From contig NZ_CP162101.1 in NCBI RefSeq assembly GCF_040869035.1, forward strand, positions 620,001 to 684,000: a stretch of 64,000 nt of DNA, written 5' to 3'. Origin of the DNA: Vibrio sp. NTOU-M3. GTDB lineage: Bacteria > Pseudomonadota > Gammaproteobacteria > Enterobacterales > Vibrionaceae. Shown piece after piece: positions 61,297 through 64,000 of this stretch. The notes beneath the pieces were generated by a model. It saw only the letters and a list, made by a program, of their open reading frames with translations, was not told the DNA's origin and did no database searches. Positions within the stretch are counted from its first letter, which is position 1; every line of letters begins with the position of its first letter. The translations under genes were made by a program, and so were the position numbers.

Positions 61297-62013
61297 TTAC
61301 AGTTCAGCGTTATGGTAAACCTGCTGCACGTCATCACAGTCATCTAGCATATCGAGGAACTTCTGGAACTTCTCAGCGTCTTCACCAGCAACCGGTGTGT
61401 GAGTCTGAGGGACAAACGTGATTTCTTCGACATCAATAGTCAGCTCAGGGAAAGCACCGTTTAGTGCTGTTTTCGTCTTGAAGAACTCAGTATGAGGTGC
61501 AAACACAGTGATCACACCATCTTCAAGCTCAACGTCCGTCACATCAACATCTTCCATCATCAGCGTTTCTAGGATGATTTCATCATCATCGCCTTTGAAC
61601 TGGAACACCGCTTGGTGATCAAACATGTGAGAAACTGAACCTTCAACACCAATTTTAGCACCGCATTTAACAAAACATTGGCGAACATCTTGGAAAGTAC
61701 GATTACCGTTATCAGTCAGACAGTCAACGATCACGCTTGTACCACCAGGGCCAAAGCCTTCGTAACGTGCAGGTTGGTAATCTTCACCACCACCACCACT
61801 GGCTTTGTCGATCGCTTTTTCGATAACGTGTGCTGGCACTTGGTCTTTTTTCGCTTTCGCAATCAGGTGCTTAAGCGATAGGTTCATGTCTGGGTCTGAA
61901 CCACCATTTTTCGCACAAACGTAAATTTCTTTACCGTACTTGGAATAAACTTTAATTTTTGCGCCTGCAGTTTTCGCCATAGAGGCTTTGCGCACTTCAA
62001 AACTTCTTCCCAT
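61297..62013 (-). CDS. YebC/PmpR-family protein
   Basis: A 238-residue protein of the YebC/YeeN family, with [38 protein letters not shown] (20 residues), [19 protein letters not shown] and [14 protein letters not shown] at the end. Members are described as DNA-binding regulators, and some as factors that relieve ribosome stalling. The N-terminus is the divergent second-copy type ([10 protein letters not shown]), unlike canonical YebC. It stands alone with its own terminator. Confidence 0.87.
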   Translation of the reverse strand: MGRSFEVRKASMAKTAGAKIKVYSKYGKEIYVCAKNGGSDPDMNLSLKHLIAKAKKDQVPAHVIEKAIDKASGGGGEDYQPARYEGFGPGGTSVIVDCLTDNGNRTFQDVRQCFVKCGAKIGVEGSVSHMFDHQAVFQFKGDDDEIILETLMMEDVDVTDVELEDGVITVFAPHTEFFKTKTALNGAFPELTIDVEEITFVPQTHTPVAGEDAEKFQKFLDMLDDCDDVQQVYHNAEL

Positions 62014-62100
62014 CGGGATGTTCTCTCTTATTCAATTTAACGCGGAGGATTTTAGCAAAAAGCGGAGGCTTTTCAATTTCCACTCCGCCAAGCCTTTGGG

Positions 62101-62310
62101 CTATGCGACACCCATCATTCGCTTATATTTGTCTACTGATTGAAGAAAGCACTCTCGCTCAGCATCATCGGTTATCTTTGCCGCTGTAGAATCAATTTCG
62201 TCAGGGCCCGCTTTCGCTTCTCTCATTTTCCAAACCAAAAAAGACGCCTGTTTATCCAGCTCAATTTTGTTTTTCTCGTCTGCAGGAAGCAAAGACAGAT
62301 TAATCGACAT
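62101..62310 (-). CDS. Small conserved protein, DUF3283-like
   Basis: A 69-residue cytoplasmic protein: INLSLLPADEKNKIELDKQA at the start, helical throughout, ending in SVDKYKRMMGVA. It resembles the DUF3283 family of small gammaproteobacterial proteins, from memory. The ATG at 62310 is chosen because the residues before it in the longer frame look like untranslated leader. Function unknown. Confidence 0.65.
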   Translation of the reverse strand: MSINLSLLPADEKNKIELDKQASFLVWKMREAKAGPDEIDSTAAKITDDAERECFLQSVDKYKRMMGVA

Positions 62311-62427
62311 GCGAACACTCAAATCAGTAAAAATGTGGAGACGAAATATAGCATATTCCAGAGGCAAATTGGCAAGCACGGTAAGGAATCTATCAGCTTA
62401 AGATCAATAAATGGTAGAAAATAATAA

Positions 62428-62447
62428 GGGTGACCCTAAAGTCACCC
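62428..62447 (-). terminator. Terminator after the 65-residue protein gene
   Basis: GGGTGAC and its complement around a six-base loop, followed on the minus strand by TTATTATTTT, 28 bases after the stop codon. Confidence 0.72.
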
Positions 62448-62474
62448 CAGTTCGCGTTGAGTTCGCAATCACAT

Positions 62475-62672
62475 TTAGTGGATCAAGCCAAGCTCTCGTG
62501 CTTCTTCCATGGTTAAACCGCTTTCACGAATCTCTCGCAGTGCTTCAATACGGCGACGAGCTTCAGCAGATTTAACGCCTTTAGCTGGCTTCGGTGTCTC
62601 CACCTCTTCCGTGTAATCCCACTTATTGGTCATGCTTGTCATTTCGTCATGGTCAATTGAATTAATGGACAT
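62475..62672 (-). CDS. Small conserved hypothetical protein
   Basis: A 65-residue charged protein with a Pro/Lys-rich middle (ETPKPAKGVKSAEARRR) and a helical end (IEALREIRESGLTMEEAREL). GGAGG five bases upstream makes ATG 62672 the start. It may belong to the PA3496-type family of small proteins, but I am not confident. No function can be given. Confidence 0.6.
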   Translation of the reverse strand: MSINSIDHDEMTSMTNKWDYTEEVETPKPAKGVKSAEARRRIEALREIRESGLTMEEARELGLIH

Positions 62673-63032
62673 AAATACCTCCGAACAAACCATGCTGTAA
62701 ACAAGGTAATCTGTAGCAAAGCGCCTAACCCATGTTAAGAATTTTAGCCCGAGAATGTGATTTCGCTAATATAACCTGCATGCGAGTAATAAAATGCTCA
62801 ATTATTCTTTGCACCCCTGAAAAGCACACAGTACATTTAAAGGATTCACCCCAAGTTACCGACTCTGATCCAGCTCTCAGTTTTTTGGCGCTTCTGTTCT
62901 TAATTTCCTTTACTCTCTGACCACACTCAGCCTTGTTTTTCGACTCACTTCACTGTTTTTCTGTTCACTTCTTTTCTCTCGAAAAATAACAGTTAATGAT
63001 AATCATTATCTTTTCTATTGGTGAGTGTCATT
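62673..63032. other. Intergenic region with Fur box
   Basis: About 360 bases between divergent genes. The only site I can name is the Fur box at 62992. A plus-strand frame at 62732-62920 has no ribosome site or family features and is discounted. Confidence 0.55.
62992..63010 (+). promoter_or_regulatory. Near-perfect Fur box before the ABC transporter
   Basis: GTTAATGATAATCATTATC differs from the 19-base Fur consensus GATAATGATAATCATTATC at one position. It ends 22 bases before the ABC gene start, so iron repression of the operon is expected. Confidence 0.88.
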
Positions 63033-63881
63033 ATGAGTTCTAAGTTACTTGAGCATGCTTTTCATGCCGACCCGATCATACGGCTGCGTAATTTGTGCGT
63101 CGATTACATTACCGACAACGGAGATTTCCAAGCGGTAAAATCCGTCAGTTTTGATATTGGCAAAGGTGAGATCTTCGGTTTAGCAGGTGAATCAGGATGC
63201 GGAAAAAGCACAATTGCCTTTGCAATAAACCGATTACATAAGCCGCCTGCATTTATTTCTGGCGGTCAAATCCATTTCGAGGGGCGTGACCTGATACGCC
63301 TTTCAGACGCGGAGCTTAATGTACTGCGCTGGAGCGAAATTGCCATGGTCTTCCAAAGTGCGATGAACTCGCTCAACCCCGTCCTGACGATACAAGAGCA
63401 ATTCGCCGATGTCCTGCGTCACCACAAAGGCATGTCTAACGCTCAAGCAAAAGACCGTGCGGAAAAGCTGCTCGATCTGGTCAATATTCCACGCGAACGA
63501 CTCACGGAATACCCGCACCAATTCAGCGGAGGCATGCGTCAGCGCTTAGTGATCGCCATCGCCTTATCACTCAATCCGAAATTGATCGTTATGGATGAGC
63601 CCACGACGGCATTGGATGTTGTGGTGCAACGGGAGATCTTGCAGCAAATATACCAGCTGCGTGAGGAGTTCGGTTTCTCGGTTCTGTTCATAACACATGA
63701 TTTGGCTTTAATGAGCCAACTTTGCGATCGCATTGCCATCATGCGCCATGGTGAAATCGTTGAAGTGAATCACTCAAAAGCGATCCGTAATAACCCGCAG
63801 CACAGTTATACGCAAAAGCTGTGGGCTTCATTCCCCAATATCCATGAAGGTAAACACCAAGCAGAAGGAGCACTGGCATGA
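63033..63881 (+). CDS. Oligopeptide-type ABC transporter ATP-binding protein (first)
   Basis: A 282-residue ATPase of the Dpp/Opp class. Walker A is GLAGESGCGKSTIAFAI (about 55-71), the Q-loop MVFQSAMNSLNPVLTI follows, the ABC signature is FSGGMRQR, Walker B LIVMDEPTTALD and the H-loop LFITHDLALM. It ends with the family-typical NNPQHSYTQKLW oligopeptide extension. ATG 63033 is the conserved start; the upstream in-frame TTG and GTG are less likely. The Fur box 22 bases upstream suggests that the solute is an iron-linked compound such as a siderophore or haem-like peptide, but this is inference. The stop overlaps the next gene by four bases. Confidence 0.9.
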   Translation: MSSKLLEHAFHADPIIRLRNLCVDYITDNGDFQAVKSVSFDIGKGEIFGLAGESGCGKSTIAFAINRLHKPPAFISGGQIHFEGRDLIRLSDAELNVLRWSEIAMVFQSAMNSLNPVLTIQEQFADVLRHHKGMSNAQAKDRAEKLLDLVNIPRERLTEYPHQFSGGMRQRLVIAIALSLNPKLIVMDEPTTALDVVVQREILQQIYQLREEFGFSVLFITHDLALMSQLCDRIAIMRHGEIVEVNHSKAIRNNPQHSYTQKLWASFPNIHEGKHQAEGALA

Positions 63882-64000
63882 GTGAACCCATCATTTCATT
63901 ACACAATGTGGTCAAAGAGTTCACCATCGGTGGTGGCTTTGCTTCACAAGAGCAATTTCGTGCCTTACAAGGGGTGAGCTTTAATCTGCATAAAGGTCGA
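63878..64000 (+). CDS. Oligopeptide-type ABC transporter second ATPase (3' partial)
   Basis: The first 41 codons of a second DppF/OppF-like ATPase: SEPIISLHNVVKEFTIGGGF then LQGVSFNLHKGR, cut by the window end before Walker A. It overlaps the first ATPase by four bases (ATGA) and belongs to the same iron-responsive transporter operon. Permease and binding-protein genes must lie to the right, or elsewhere. Confidence 0.82.
   Translation, partial: MSEPIISLHNVVKEFTIGGGFASQEQFRALQGVSFNLHKGR

Noticed and set aside
61189..61347. A 52-residue frame with a good ribosome site
   Set aside because: It reads through a strong terminator and into the end of the YebC gene; kept only as a low-interest note on a possible transcript.
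62732..62920. A 62-residue plus-strand frame in the gap before the ABC transporter
   Set aside because: No ribosome site, no recognisable features and Cys/Ile-rich random-looking sequence; the gap is better read as promoter DNA.
1..64000. CRISPR arrays, tRNA, rRNA, insertion sequences
   Set aside because: None were seen: no regularly spaced repeats, no transposase or integrase motifs and no cloverleaf-like genes on reading.

Overview
The window looks like a stretch of a Vibrio genome, quite possibly the smaller chromosome. The Hcp protein is nearly the V. cholerae type. The hcp-vgrG-chaperone-effector-immunity order matches the V. cholerae VCA0017-VCA0021 locus. The maltose genes (malT/malPQ, malI/malXY) have enterobacterial/vibrio organisation. 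I cannot fix the species. No rRNA, tRNA, CRISPR array, transposase or integrase was seen.

Layout. (1) 1-12214, plus strand: the right part of an aryl polyene (APE) pigment cluster, apeH (cut by the window edge) to apeR. Nearly every junction is an overlapping start/stop, and a HAL/PAL/TAL-type ammonia-lyase is inserted between apeJ and apeK. (2) 12305-13591, minus: a soluble PAS-PAS chemoreceptor of BdlA type. (3) 14022-17988, plus: a strikingly AT-rich island coding a UlaA/SgaT-type PTS (EIIA, EIIB, EIIC), a PfkB sugar kinase and a class II ketose-bisphosphate aldolase. It is preceded by two CRP-like sites and closed by a 44-bp near-perfect palindrome. (4) 18120-33792: the glycogen/maltodextrin block glgB, malQ and malP (minus), malT (plus), manA, malY and malX (minus), malI (plus), with MalT boxes, a CRP site and two MalI operators.

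(5) 33857-40286: a large lipoprotein, a probable outer-membrane-protein gene remnant, yibL, a DUF4344 metalloprotease and a Cache chemoreceptor. (6) 40449-48702: a type VI secretion auxiliary cluster with a textbook sigma-54 promoter, hcp, two hairpins, vgrG, a DUF4123 chaperone, a 1178-residue MIX/VasX-like membrane-active effector and a membrane immunity candidate. (7) 48762-50570: a TetR regulator divergent from a RomA-like metallo-beta-lactamase-fold protein, around a palindromic operator. (8) 50624-53950: a second UlaA-type PTS divergent from a GntR-like LacI-family regulator, with three clustered operators.

(9) 54010-55145: a methyltransferase-cupin pair behind a Fur box. (10) 55438-56642: a LysR regulator and a small DUF2798-type membrane protein. 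(11) 56688-60990, minus: an RpiR regulator, a DcuC transporter, peptidase T and peptidase E, with five copies of an ATGGGAAAA-type motif around the regulator start. (12) 61297-62672: a YebC-family protein and two small conserved proteins. (13) 63033-64000: two ATP-binding genes of an oligopeptide-type ABC transporter behind a near-perfect Fur box, the second cut by the window end.

How the parts work together: carbon uptake dominates (two PTS, maltose/maltodextrin/glycogen, peptides and C4-dicarboxylates). The remaining themes are cell-surface chemistry (APE), interbacterial competition (T6SS) and iron-responsive genes. The most distinctive items are the APE-embedded ammonia-lyase with a Phe-His selectivity pair, the AT-rich PTS/kinase/aldolase island of unknown substrate, the large MIX effector pair, and the peptide/C4-dicarboxylate operon with its repeated operator candidate.
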